A stretch of DNA of 64,000 nt from Acanthamoeba lenticulata (taxonomy: Eukaryota > Discosea > Longamoebia > Acanthamoebidae): positions 21,480 to 85,479 of the forward strand of contig NAVB01000129.1 in NCBI GenBank assembly GCA_002179805.1. The letters run 5' to 3'. Shown here piece after piece: positions 19,599 through 31,597 of this stretch. The notes beneath the pieces are model-generated. The model did not search any database. It was not told the DNA's origin and saw nothing but the letters and a program-made list of their open reading frames with translations. The position numbers and the translations under genes were made by a program. Within the stretch, counting starts at the first letter, position 1; each line of letters starts with the position of its first letter.

Positions 19599-21488
19599 AT
19601 GGACCCAACCAGCCACCGACTCGTCTGCGCGTTGTTGGTCGCGCTCGTTGTGCTTTTCCCCTACTGCGCGGCGGCGCAGGACACCAAGAGCGGGTTTTCG
19701 CTGCTGGCGCTCTCCACTTTGCCGTCGTCCGCCAACACGTCCACGGCAGCAGGGCTCTGGGTCTTTGGCTCCGCGGCCGAGCTGATGGACGAGCCCTATG
19801 CCGTCCTGCCCCTCGGCCCGGGCCCGGGCCTCCTGCTCCCCAACGCGACGCCAGTGGCCGTTGCGGTGCGGCCCCACCGGGTCGTGCAGGCCGGCGGGCT
19901 GGCCGGCGTGGTGCTGGCCCCGCACGCGCTGGCGGTCATCGCCGGGCCGGCCAGCGGCCGCGTCTTCTCGCCACCGAGCGACGTCCTGCTCTCGGCGGTG
20001 GCCTTTGTGGACGACAACAACAAAAATCCGGCTGGCGCCACCGTCGTCGCGCTGGGCGTGCAGCTGGGCGGCCTCTTAAGCCGCAACCGCCTGCAGTTTG
20101 CCGTGTCGACCGACAGCGGCGCCAACTGGACGCTGGTGGACTCGGGCGTCAAGACCTTCTTCAAGTCCAACGGCTCCGTGGTCTTTGCGCCCAACTCGGT
20201 CACGGGCTATGCCAGTACGCGCTCTCGGCTGTGCGCCTCGCGTGTGCGTGTGTGTGTGTGTGGCTGACCAACACACTCGCATATATGTGTGTGTGTGTTT
20301 GTGCGCGCGCGGTGCGCGTGCGCGTGTGCGTGTGCGTGTGTGCGGCCAGGCATGGGCGGCCTCATTTTGAAGACGACTGACGGAGGCCAGAAGTGGGCCA
20401 CCGTGGACAGCTCCAACACGCAGGCCTTCACGCGGCTGGCCGTGCTCAACGCCAGCTTCGTCCTCGCCGCCGGCTACTCTCTGCTGCCGCCGCCGCCGGC
20501 CGCCACACGCCCGGTCCTCTACGCGACGACCGACGGCGGCGGCAGCTGGACCAGCCGCCAGCCGCCGGCGGCGCTGGTCGCGGCGAGCGCCCACATCGCC
20601 GAGGTGGCGGTGATCTCCGACCGCGTATGGGTCTTGGCTGGCGCCGAAGGCGGGCTGTGGCGCACGACTGACGGTGGGGCCACATGGGCCAACGTGACCA
20701 TCGGCGTCGCGCCGGTGGACACGCAGTGGAACGACATCATCGTGGGTGGGCAAGGGGAAGAAGTCGTCGTGGCCGTCGGGTTCTCGCCCAGTGTCGACGG
20801 CGTCATTGCCACGTCGTTTGACGGCGGGCGCAACTGGAGCATCGCCCTGCAGCCCGACGTGGCGTTTGTGCAGATCGCCCCGGGCGTGCCCTTTCTGCCT
20901 TCGCCGTCAGTCTCGCCGTCGGCCTCGCCCACGTCCTCGCCGTCACCCTCAGCATCGGCTTCGCATTCGCCTGCGCCCACACCTTCGCTGACGCCCTCGC
21001 CCTCGCCGTCGACGTCCTTGTCGCCGTCACCGTCGCCGTCAGCGGCGGCCACGCCATCGCCTTCCATGTCCCGCTCGCCGTCGCCTTCGGTGTCGCGTAT
21101 GCCGTCGCCGTCGCCGTCGGCCTCGACCAGCCGCTCGGCGTCGCCCACGAGTACGCCCACAGCTTCGGCGAGCCGCACTCCCTCGCCATCCACTTCGTCG
21201 ACCTCGACGCCCTCGCCTTCCTCGTCGCCTTCGCCATCGTCCACATCGACCTCTTCACCATCATCATCGCCTTCGTCGTCGCCGTCGCCCAAGGCCGCTG
21301 GCGGGATGGACCGCCGGTCGCTCATCATCGGCGCGACCATGGGCGCCGTCGCGTTTGTCGTGCTGGCGATCGTGCTGGCCGTCGGCGGCCTCGTGTGCCT
21401 CCGCTGCTGGCGACGGCGGCGCGAGCGGCTCGCCATTCAGGCCCTCAGTACCGAAGACGAGCGCCATCTTCTCCTCCTTCAGCTCTGA
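19599..21488 (+). CDS. Secreted or type I membrane Asp-box (BNR) propeller with Ser/Pro stalk
   Basis: Two exons (19599-20214, 20350-21488) give 584 residues. The start is set by a clear signal peptide (LVCALLVALVVLFPYCAAA, residues 8-26). The ectodomain holds several Asp-box turns of the sialidase/photosynthesis-system-assembly type (STDSGANWT, TTDGGQKWA, TTDGGGSWT, TTDGGATWA, SFDGGRNWS), predicting a beta-propeller, with N-glycosylation sequons. Residues about 430-540 are a (S/T)PSPS-type low-complexity stalk, likely O-glycosylated, followed by one transmembrane helix (AVAFVVLAIVLAVGGLVCL) and a short basic tail. It is probably a surface receptor or adhesin. The intron carries a (TG)n tract. 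It is divergent from the SH3-JmjC gene with a 120 bp shared promoter. Confidence 0.85.
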
Positions 21489-21647
21489 GCACCATCCCCA
21501 CCTCCTTTTTATTTATTTGTTTTAAAGTTCTATTTTTCAATTTGAAAATACAAAAATGAAATTAAAAAACAAAACAAAAGTGTTCTGTGGTAGCGGCAAC
21601 ATAGGAATAAAGTAAATTAAAGTAAATTGTATATTTTAAAAAGTCAG

Positions 21648-23344
21648 TTAATCCAGCTCAGCAATGTCGGTGTTGGTGGCGGTGCCGTCAGCTCGGCCGT
21701 CGTTGGCGTCGCCGTTGCCACTATCGTCTTCGGCGTCGGAGAGGCCGCGCCACTCGAGATCCCGGTTGTCGTAGTCTTCTTCTTCCTGCTCGTCCTCGTC
21801 GTCCTCGTCATACTCATCGTCGTCCTCGCCGTTGTTGGCGTCAAAGGCGCGGACGCGATAGGAACACCCAAAGACGGTGCCCAGGATGGCCGCCACGGCG
21901 CCGCTGAAGACGGCCTCGGCCATACTCGCGCGCAGCAGCTCCGGCAGACAGCCCTGCACGTGTGTTTTTGTTAGTCGTTTGTGCCACGCGCGTTTCGTGT
22001 GTGCTCCTCGTGTAGCGTGTGCGGAATCTGACCTTGTAGAAGCCAGAGATGCCCTCGCGAGCAAAGATGTGTCGCGCACAGGCCCACGTGCTCTGGTACT
22101 GGACCGGCCCAAACTCTGCTACACGCCCGACACGGGTGCATGGGTGAGTCGGCAACGATTGCAACAACGGACCAACGTCAGGCGAGGTCACCTTGCGTGT
22201 CGAGGCGGCAGGTGATGACGTGGAGGGGCCAAGTGACGAGGTAGCTGGCGCTCATGCACACGACGTTCTCCACGATCTCGAGCACACACGCCCGCGCGTA
22301 GCGCCATGCCTCGCTCTCGGCCGTCGGCACCGCCCGATGCAGCCGCGACGCAATCCTGCATGCAAAAGAGTAAGGGCGCCAAGTAGATGCGTGCGAAGAT
22401 GCCACGTCAGAGTTCCCGATGAGGTACGGACCCGAGACCAAAGACGGCGTCCTGCGCGAAGTTGTAGACGAGGCTCGACGCGATCTCGAGTGGTAGGTTG
22501 TGGACAAAGAGGCCCCAGAAGCCCTCGTGCCTCCAGGCCGCGGCCAGGCCCTGGAACAGGCCCGTGTAGCGATAGCACTGGTGCTGCTGGCCACCAACGA
22601 CGATGTTGGGCGTCAGCGGCGGCTGAGCCTGGAGGCGGTTGAGAACGAGCCGGAACGGGCGGTAGAGCACAGCCCCGACGGCCGTCTCAAAGAAGCGCTT
22701 GGCCTCGGGCCGTCGCCACCATGGAGGTGATAGCTTGTCCTCGTCTCCTTCTTCCTCCTCGACTTCATCATCAGGCGAGAGCACGGGGCCGACGAGGCGC
22801 TCGTAGATGGGCACAAAGTAGATCGAGTTGCGCACCGCCTCCCCAAGTACCGCGTGCCACACGCGCGACGGCCCAAAGCCACCTGCAATCAGGTAATCGA
22901 TTACAACACACCCACTGCATCTAGATTGAATTGCAACAGAAGATGGAGGAGGCATGTACCAGATGTGCGAGCGATGTCAGTGTAGGCACGCCACAGGGAT
23001 CGCGGATCGAAGCCGCTACCCTCCACGGGGAGTGTGCCCGCCGACCACCGACGGCTCAGCACGGAGAGCTGCGGAAAAGCGCTGCAGGATTGCACAAATC
23101 AGATTGCCAGCTGCGATTGACTGTGGCGTTATGTAAAGGGAGTTGAGGCTACGAGGAGGGAGAAAGGGAGCTCGATGGGGCACCTCCAAGTAGCGGCAAC
23201 AACCAGCCAGTCGCCCAAGTAGTAGGCCCAGGCCGTGGTCGCGTCTTCCTCCTCTTCCTCCTCCAGTTCGGCTGCATCGTAGTCCTCCTCAACCAACCCC
23301 GGCACGGCCGACACAACCACATCCTCTCTACGGACGTCCGCCAT
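21648..23344 (-). CDS. Mitochondrial-carrier-fold protein (MTCH/SLC25A46-like)
   Basis: Six exons (23344-23184, 23081-22960, 22882-22432, 22355-22192, 22118-22033, 21953-21648) close in phase to 429 residues. Two degenerate carrier signatures are visible: YRPFRLVLNRLQAQP and TWPLHVITCRLDTQ, each Pro-x-x-x-x-x-Arg with downstream loop (YTGLFQGLAAAWRHEGFWGL; FAREGISGFYKGCLPELL). The normal Px[DE]xx[KR] charges are incomplete, as in the outer-membrane carrier homologues MTCH1/2 and SLC25A46, which act in insertion or mitochondrial dynamics rather than solute exchange. Both termini are strongly acidic, the C-terminal one running (D/E) for about 50 residues. It is divergent from the ITPase gene with only 84 bp between starts. 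Confidence 0.7.
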
Positions 23345-23428
23345 CTCTCAGCTTTTCTTTCTTCCTTTATCTTTCGGGTTTCTTTGGTGTCGACAATAAC
23401 GACAAGGGTCTAGTTGAACCAAAGCGGG
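23345..23428. promoter_or_regulatory. Compact bidirectional promoter
   Basis: Only 84 bp separate the start codons of the carrier-like gene (minus) and the ITPase gene (plus), so both core promoters and leaders must overlap here. The strand is pyrimidine-rich next to the minus-strand start. No TATA box is visible. Confidence 0.4.
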
Positions 23429-24506
23429 ATGAAGCGTGCAGGAGGAGCCTTGCGACCTCTTACCTTTGTGACAGGAAATGCTAATAAGTTGGCAGAGGTA
23501 AAGGCCATCTTGGGCGACGCGGTGCCACTCACGTCCAAGGCGATTGATCGTACGAGCTCGCTCCCATTCAGCTGTGAATCTTGATGGTAATCATGACACT
23601 GCTCCTTCCAGTGCCTGAGCTTCAAGGTGAGCCGGAAGACATCTCCAAGGAGAAGTGCAAGCTCGCTGTGGCTGAGGTCCGCAGCCCGATGTTTAATCTG
23701 CTCGTCCTTCCACTAACCTTGCCCTCGGCGCGCAGGTGCAAGGGCCCGTTATCGTCGAGGACACGTGCCTTTGCTTCAACGCCCTCAAGGGCTTGCCTGG
23801 CCCTTACATGTACGTCCTCCGCCAGCTCTGTGCTCCAAGGGAGCAGCCTCTTACCGCCTCTTTTGCTTGGCATGTAGCAAGTGGTTCTTGGACAAGCTGG
23901 GCCACGAAGGCTTGAACCAAATGCTTGCTGGCTTCGAGGACAAGAGCGTACGTGGCGCTGATGACGTCTCTTGAATCCAGGAAAAGAATGGTGTGCGTTT
24001 GCCTAAAGCTGTGATGTCGTTGCGTAGGCCTACGCTCTCTGCACTTTCTCTTTCTGCGCTGGCCCTGGCGAAGAGCCCATCGTGTTCGCTGGCCGGACTG
24101 AGGTTTGTCGAATGCACCTCTTGGTCGCCAAGCCAGTAACTGAATACATGAGAATACTAAACTCGAACACCCAACGACAACAACTTGCAGGGCAAGATCG
24201 TGCCCGCCCGCGGCCCGGCCAACTTCGGGTGGGACCCTATCTTCCTTCCCGACGGCTTCGACCAGACGTACGACCTTGTTCACCAATCAACATACCACCA
24301 TCACCAAGATGGTCACTTGACAAATGGACAATCACAGATACGCTGAGATGCCCAAGGAGACGAAGAACACCATCTCGCACCGCAAGCGGGCTCTCGAGAA
24401 GCTTCACGCCTTCCTCGAGAGCAACCTGCACCTCCTGGCCGCTGCCGAAGGTGAAGAGCTGGCCGGGGAGAAGAAGAGCAAGGTGGACGAAGACGCTCAG
24501 CAGTAA
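23429..24506 (+). CDS. ITPA: Inosine triphosphate pyrophosphatase (ITPase)
   Basis: Seven exons (23429-23549, 23612-23676, 23736-23809, 23878-23947, 24028-24102, 24191-24267, 24338-24506) give 216 residues, close to the usual 190-200. The HAM1/ITPA signature is complete: [53 protein letters not shown], then [38 protein letters not shown]. The enzyme hydrolyses ITP, dITP and XTP to monophosphates, keeping deaminated purines out of nucleic acids. The SHR motif and the second-shell Asp of GWDP are present. A Glu/Lys-rich tail of about 20 residues follows the fold. Confidence 0.95.
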
Positions 24507-24727
24507 TCCTTGTGTTGGTGGTGCACTTCCTACACTCTCACGCTGACGTCAGTGGCCGCCTTAACGTGAAGCCCAATTTCTGAACAGTCGAACGAAAAAG
24601 AAAAATTGCGCCCAAACAAGAGAAGTGGGAATCGCATTTTTAAAATCAATCTCAGCTCGATCCCTTCCTCTCTTGGGCCACCAACTTCAATTGTTCGGCC
24701 AAGGGCGGAGCAGAAGACTCAAGAAAA

Positions 24728-27700
24728 ATGATGGATTATTACAGCGAGGGTGCTGTCGTCCCCTATGGTGGTGGCGGCGATGACAGGGCTCTGCCCCCAC
24801 CTCCCCCGGGCACAGACGCAACGACTGGGTATGGGGCGTATGATTCAAATGGCTACGATTATAGCCAGCAGGGTTACGATGGTTCCGCCTACGCGCAATA
24901 CGACTCATCAGGTCACTACGATACTTCGGGACACTACGACACATCGGGCCACTATGACACATCGGGTCACTATGACACATCGGCCTACACCCAGCAATAC
25001 GATGCTTCTGCGTACTATCAGCAGCCTGCCGATGCATCAACTTATGCCACCCAACCGGCATCATCGAGTTCCGCCCCGGCGGCCTCGAGCGGCCCGCAGC
25101 TGAAGAGGTGGGAGCAGGCCTGGACGCTCAAGGAGTTGCGAGACGAAACCAACTGGACCCTTGCAGCTGATGCTGGCGTACGCCTCCTCTTCATCAACTT
25201 AATTTTCTTAATTGCTTGCGATTCTGCATCATTTGCTGTGCGGAGGCTGAAGCCCATCCTTTTTTTGCCTGGTCCTGTGCAGTTGTTCAACTACTTGAAG
25301 CAATTTTCAAGCAACCTGGTGGCCAAGACAAAGGAGGTCGAGAGCGCTGTGGATGGGCTCCTCAATGCCACCAAGGCTACCGACACTCGCCTGCACAACA
25401 CTTTCAACGAGTTCCTCCTTCTGTCCAACTCGCAGTACATTGAGAACGTGCGTACACCTCGCGAGCTCCTTCTTCTCTATTGGTGAACTCGGCCAAGGTG
25501 CTGACGTTCATGTTGCACACAGCGTGTGTACGATGCCGAGGAGGAGCTTCAGGCCGCTGCCGAGGAGAAGCCCGCGACGCCTGATGGCAAAAAGCTTGAG
25601 GACATGACCAGCGAGGAGATTGAGCAGCTGCTCTACCCCAAGGTTGGTAAATTTTTTCTTTTATTATTTCATTTACATTATTAGTAATTCTTTGTACAAT
25701 AATGGAAGTGATTCACCTGACAAATATTTGCGATTTATCGGTGCACAGTATCTGGACGCCATCGGAAACGGTTTGCAGGCGCTGAAGCTGTCGTCGTTGG
25801 CCAACCCACCGAAGCCGCCCATGCCGGCCTCCATGGATGACGGTCAGGACGCTGCCGGAGCCGACATGCAGGCTATCGACAGCACGACGCCGCCCGATCC
25901 CTACGCCAAGTACCCGCTGCCTTACGTCATCGGCACCGTCGAGTTCCATGAAGACGACTTCTGCGGCCTCTACTTGTCCTCTGAGGGTTCGACTCGCCGC
26001 GCATACTTGACATTCCAGGACCGGGTCAGAGTTCTGACGTTTTGTTATTGTGCTTGCAGATGAGCTCAGCGAGGAGGACCTGACCGAGGAAGGCGACGAG
26101 GACGAAGGCGAAGAGGGCTACGAAGACGAGGCCGGCGCTGGCGAGGAGGACGCTGCTGACCAGCAGGAGCACGGCGGCGACTATGATGATGATGGCACGG
26201 CGGGCGACAAGGGCAAGGAGCGCGCCGACGACGGTGAAGAGAGCGAGAGCGAGAGCGAAAGCGAGGAGGAGCCCGACATGTTTGGAGTAGATGAGAGCAG
26301 TTCGGAGAGCTCCGGCGGCGGCCTGTTCTCCGACGAAGAGGAGAAAGAGGCGCGTCGTCAGCGGCGCGAGGCCCGACAGGCTGCGCGCGAGCAGCAGCGT
26401 CAGGAGCGCCTCCAGCAGCGGGCGGCCCGTAAGGAGGCCCGCAAGAACAAGAAGGCTGCTGCTGCCGCCGCCGCTGCGGGTGGTAGCGCCGAGGCCGCCG
26501 CTGAGGACGACGAACTGACCGAAGAGGAACGCAAGAAGAAGCAGCTGCAGCAGAAACTGGCGGCCGCCATCCAGCGCAACGCCAAGGGCGAGCTGCCGGA
26601 CGACCTCGAGGACAAGCGCCGCAAGCGCCGGGGCACGGCCGCCGGTGGCGGCACCGACGGCGAGACGGAGACCGAGGCCTCTGGGCGAGAGGACGAGGAT
26701 GAACAGCCAAAGGAGAAGAAGAAGGAGACTCGGTCAACCAAGATCAAGGCCGACGACCTGTTCGCGTCGTTCCTCGACAAGAGCGACGACGAGGACGAGA
26801 AGGACATCTTTGCCGATTTTGCCGACGACATGGGCGGCGTTCTTGGCGGCGGCGACGCCAAGAAGGAAGCCAAGAAGGACAAGAAGACGAAGGCGGCGGC
26901 GACGGCAACCAAGGCCGCGCCCGCCAAGAAGTCGGGTGGCGGCGGCCTGTTTGAAGACATCCTGGGCGGCGCCGAGGAGGAAGACGACGGCGGAATGTTT
27001 GGCGCGCCAGCCGACAAGAAGGGCAAGGCCAAGTCGACCACCGCTGCCGTGCCGGCCTTCCTCGGGGGCGACGACGGCGGCGACGATGAGGGGCTGTTTG
27101 GCGGACCCGCCGACGCGCCTAAGAAGACCGCTCCAGCGACGGCCTCCAAGAAGTCCACCGCAGCTGTGCCGTCTTTCCTTGGAGGCGACGATGGTGGTGA
27201 CGATGAGGGACTGTTTGGCGGACCCGCTGACGCGCCGGCGCCCAAGAAGGCCTCTGCTGCTCCCACGGCGGCGGCGGCGGCTCCCAAGAAGTCCACCGGA
27301 GGCGGCCTGTTCGGGGCCAGCGATGACGAAGGCGAGGGCGCTGACTTGTTCGGCGGCGGTGGCGTCGCGGCCAAGTCGACGACGACCGCAGCCAAGAAGT
27401 CTGACGCGGCCAAGAAGACGGCCGCGCCCGCGCTCGGCGGTGGTGGTCTGTTTGGCGGTGACGAGGAGGCCGACGGTGTCTTTGGCGGCGCCAGCGCACC
27501 GGCACCCAAGAAGACCGCCCCGGCTGCCAAGAAGGCCGCGGCGCCCAGCGGTGGCGGTGGCCTGTTCGGGGCGAGCGACGACGAAGGCGGTTTTGGCGCC
27601 GAGCCCGCCGCGCCCGCGAAGAAGGCCGCGGCTCCGGCCAAGAAGCCTGCCTCTGGCGGCGGCCTCTTTGGCGGTGACGACGACGAGGCTGGAGGCGACC

Positions 27701-30700
27701 TGTTCAGTGGCCTGTCCTCGGGCGGCGCCAAGAAGGCGGCCGCGCCGTCAGCCGACACGAAGAAGAAGGCCGCCGCGCCGGCGTCGTCTTCGCTCTTTGG
27801 CGGCGACGATGGCGAGGCCGACGCGCTCTTTGGTGGTGGAAGTGCCGCTCCGGCGCCCGCCAAGAAGGCCGCCGCTGCCAAGGCGCCTTTGGTTGCCGAC
27901 GAGCCCGAGCCCGAGCCAGAGGCCGACACCAAGCAGCGCTCCAACAAGCCCTTTGGCGGCGTCAAGATGTTCCCGGACATGGCCAATGCCGCTGCGGCCA
28001 AGGCCGGTGGCGACGCCAAGAGGAAGCAATCGTCCTCGTCGATGTCAAAGGCCCCGGCGGCCGAGCCTGCTCCCGCTGCTGCCGCCAAGAAGGCCGCGCC
28101 CGCGCCGGTGGTCGCGTCGCCTCTGGGCCTCGGCGAGGAGGAAGGCGACGGCGGTCTCTTTGGCGGCGTCGCTGTGCTGCCCACCACGAAGAAGCCGGCT
28201 CAGCAGCAACAGCAGGCCAAGGCCTCGGCGCCCGCGGCCAAGAAGAGCGCCGCCAGCAGCCTGTTTGGTGAAGACGACGGCATCACGGACGGTGACGACG
28301 CCGCCTCGCTCTTTGGCGGTGCCGCACCCGTCGCTGCCAAGCCCAAGCCCAAGCAGCCGGAGCCCGCGGCTGCCGCCAAGAAGGCGGAGGCGCCCGCCGC
28401 GCTGTCGAAGCTCCTAGGCGGAGGCGGTGGCCTCTTTGGCGAGGAGGAGGACAGCACCAGCGCCGGCCTCTTTGGCAGCCTCGGCGGCTTCCCTGCGGCT
28501 GGTACGTTCTTTACACATTTTATTTGCTATTTTTTAATTTTTTTTTGATATGTTTAAAAATTGTATTGGTAATGATGGACTGATGGTGATGATTGTGGCG
28601 GTCTCTGCACAGACGAGCCCGCTGAGGACAAGCCCAAGGCCGCTCCTGCGCCAGCTCCGGCGAAGAAGGCTGCCGGTGGCGGCGGCCTGTTTGGCAACGA
28701 TGACTCGACGGCCGTCGGACTCTTTGGCGGCGAGAGTGCGGCCTCGACCAAGACCAAGGCTGCCACCACCAAGTCCAGCGCCAGCAGCGGCCTCTTTGGC
28801 GGCGACGACGAAGGCGATGGTGGACTCTTTGGCGGGCCCGCGCCCAAGAAATCGTCTGACGCGGCCAAGCGGCTCCCGGCCGCCGCTGCTGCTGCGCCCA
28901 AGACGGAGGCGCCTGCGACCAAGGCGGCCGTCGCTGGAGACGACCCACTCGGCGGCCTGCTGGCCTCGCCCGAAGCGCCACCCAAGAAGGCCGCGACGGC
29001 GGCCAAGGCGGCCCCAGCTGCGGCCGAGACTAAGCCCAAGTCAGCTGCGGCTGCGGTCGCGCCGGCGGTGGACGACCTGTTTGCCGATCCAGCCGCCCCA
29101 GCGCCGGCCAAGAAGGCTGCGCCTGCTGCCAAGAAGGCCGCGCCCGCTGGCGCCGCCAAGGCTGGCACGGCGGCTGCCAAGAAGGCTGCGGGGACGACGA
29201 CCGCCGCCAAGTCCACAGCGACCGCGCCTAAGAAGACGGCGACAGCCGCCACTGGTGCGAAGACAGCGGCCACCACCGCCACCAAAGCTGTTCCAGCGGC
29301 GGCCAAGAAGACGACAACGACGACGGCAACAAAGAAGGCCGCGCCCGCGGCGGCTGCCGGTGACGACATCTTTGCCGACGTGCCCGCGCCTGCCAAGGCC
29401 TCGCCGGCAGCCAAGAAGGCGGCGCCGGCCGCCCAGAAGACGGCAGCGCCCGCGGCGGCCACCGATGACATCTTTGCCGATCTCGGCGATGCGCCCAAGC
29501 CTGCGGCGGCCAAGGCCACGCCCACCAAGAAGGCCACGCCGGTCAAGAAGGCCGCCACCACGACGGCGGCCCCGGCCACCACGCCCGCGGCGGCTCCGGT
29601 CGACGACATCTTTGGGGAAGCTACCAGCGCCGCACCGGCCAAGAAGGCGCCCGCTGCCAAGAAGGTCACGGCGCCGGCCGGTGACGACTTGTTTGGCGAG
29701 ACCTCTGCGCCCGCCACCAAGAAGGCGGTCACGCCCGCCAAGAAGGCCGCACCCGCCGCCGCTGCTGGTGACGATCTGTTTGGCGAGGTCGCACCGGCAC
29801 CCGCCAAGAAGCCCACTACTGCCGCGGCTGCGGCCAAGCCGACGCCCGTGGACGATCTGTTTGGTGCTGAGGCCGCTGCGCCTGCCAAGAAGCCCGCCGC
29901 CGCTGCGGCACCTGCTGCGGTGAAGAAGGCTGAGCCTGCGGCCGACCTGTTTGGCAGCGACCCGCTATCGTCGGCACCCAAGCCCACTGCGACGGCCGCT
30001 GCCGGCGGTCTGTTTGACGACCCGCTGGCCGCCACCGCGCCCAAGGTCGCCAGCCCCAAGGCCCCGCGCGCCACCGGCGCTGCTTCTGCCTCTGCAGCCC
30101 CCGCCGGCGGCCGTACGACCGAGGTAGTGCCGCTGCCCACTCGCAGCGTGTCCGAGAAGATGAAGATGCTCGAGGAATCGGCCAAGGAGACCGACGAGCC
30201 CTCGGCCGCCGCCAACCGGCCTCGTCGCGGCACCGCCGGCAGCAAGGTCGCCGCCCTCCAAGAGTCCATCGGTGCGTGGCCTCGCCCTTTGCCCCAGCCC
30301 CGTGCTCGCATCGTGCTGACGGGCGTTGGTGTGTTGTGATGCCTCATCATCAGGGAGCGCCATCAACCCGCTGGCGCTGCGACCAGGCGCGCGCCGGCCG
30401 ATGGCCACCAGCCGGGACGAGGTCGACGGCTCCGGCCCGCTCGAGATTGCCGACGACTTGCCCGACTTTGGCGATGACGATGAGGATGACAACGGCGACG
30501 TTGGGTCCAGCGGCGGCGTCTCGGCCGTGCCTCCGCCCTCTCTGTTTGGCCTCGGCGCCAGCAGCAACGGCGGCGCCAGTCGTCCGTCGGTGGCAGCGTC
30601 CGCGCCCACGCCGGCCGCTGCGGAGACGCCCGACGACACGCAGGTGAAGAAGGGCCCGGCCCTGTCGCACGCAGTCAAGTCGCGGCCGATGAACGCCAAC

Positions 30701-31387
30701 AAGCGGCTGCCGTCGCGCACCGTGCGCGGTCGCGGTGGCGCCACCGACAAGTCGACGTCGACGTCGTCGTCGATGTTTGATTCGTTCGACGTCAACTCGT
30801 CGTCCACGTCGTCAACGTCGACGCCAATTACGACGACCACGACCGCGGCCGCCCCGGCAAGGAAGACGACGGAGGAGTCGCGACCGGCACCGGCTGCGGC
30901 CAAGAAGGCGCCGACGACGGTGAACACGGACGACCTGTTGTCGTCGCTCTCGTCGTCGTCTTCGGTGCTCGACGGCGGCGACTTCACGATGCCCTCCTTT
31001 GGCGGATCGTCCTCTTCTTCTTCTTCTTCTTCGATCTTTGGAGACGACATGTTTGGCTCAACGCCTTCCTCGTCGTCCAGCCGGCCGGCGGCCAAGGCCA
31101 AGATCGGCCTCTTTGACGATCCTGTGGCGCCGTCTCCTTCATCCTCGTCCTCTTCGTCGTCATCCTCGTCTGCTTCTGCTTCGTCGGCCAAGCCTGCGCC
31201 GGCGTCGTCGGACGATGCGTTTGGGGACATCTTCAGCAACCCGCTGATGGGCAAGAAGGAGCGCGAGGAGCGCGAGCGCAAGAAGCGCGAGGAGGAGGAG
31301 CGACAGGCCAAGGCCGACGCGCCCCCGCCCGACATCTTTGCCGACCCGCTGGCTTCCGCCAAGGGCGGCCGCACTTCCTTCTTCTGA
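24728..31387 (+). CDS. WASHC2: FAM21/WASHC2, WASH complex subunit
   Basis: Seven exons (24728-25177, 25283-25447, 25523-25642, 25749-25986, 26060-28501, 28613-30271, 30354-31387) close to 2,035 residues; the human protein has about 1,340. The globular head (about 120-290: QAWTLKELRDETNWTLAADA, NEFLLLSNSQYIENRVYDAE) is the part that binds the WASH core. The rest is disordered and built from dozens of LFa-like motifs, short acidic GG-L/F-F-G-(G/E)-D-D elements (GGGLFGGDD, DDLFGE, DIFADL) separated by Ala/Lys-rich AAPAKKA spacers. In FAM21 these bind VPS35 of retromer, CAPZ and lipids, targeting WASH to endosomes. The INPLALRPG element near residue 1,700 is also shared with FAM21. The N-terminus carries Tyr-rich tandem repeats not usual in the family. 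Confidence 0.9.
24911..24982 (+). repeat. Four 18-bp tandem repeats in the FAM21 first exon
   Basis: Four near-perfect 18-bp units code GHYDTS in tandem. Third-position differences between units indicate they are not brand new. Copy number is likely to vary between strains. Confidence 0.85.
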
Positions 31388-31597
31388 TAACTTGACACTT
31401 TCGTCTCTCTTTCAGAATTGTTTTGAAAATACAAAAATTTGCAAACGAAGTGGAACTGCCGAAATATCTGGAGAATTCAGATGGGCCGAGCCAGAGAACA
31501 GGCCAGGCCACACCAGCCAGGTGCGCCACGAAGACACAAGCTCCCCCAAGAGAAAGATTGAAGACAGAGCAAACTACACACACGACACAAAGAGTAC

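Noticed and set aside
28554..30350. Long open reading on the minus strand (about 600 codons) opposite FAM21
   Set aside because: It is the antisense of Ala/Lys/Gly-rich GC3-biased codons; FAM21 reads in phase through all introns and has family motifs. Similar antisense shadows at 26400-28187 and 29965-31434 were dropped.
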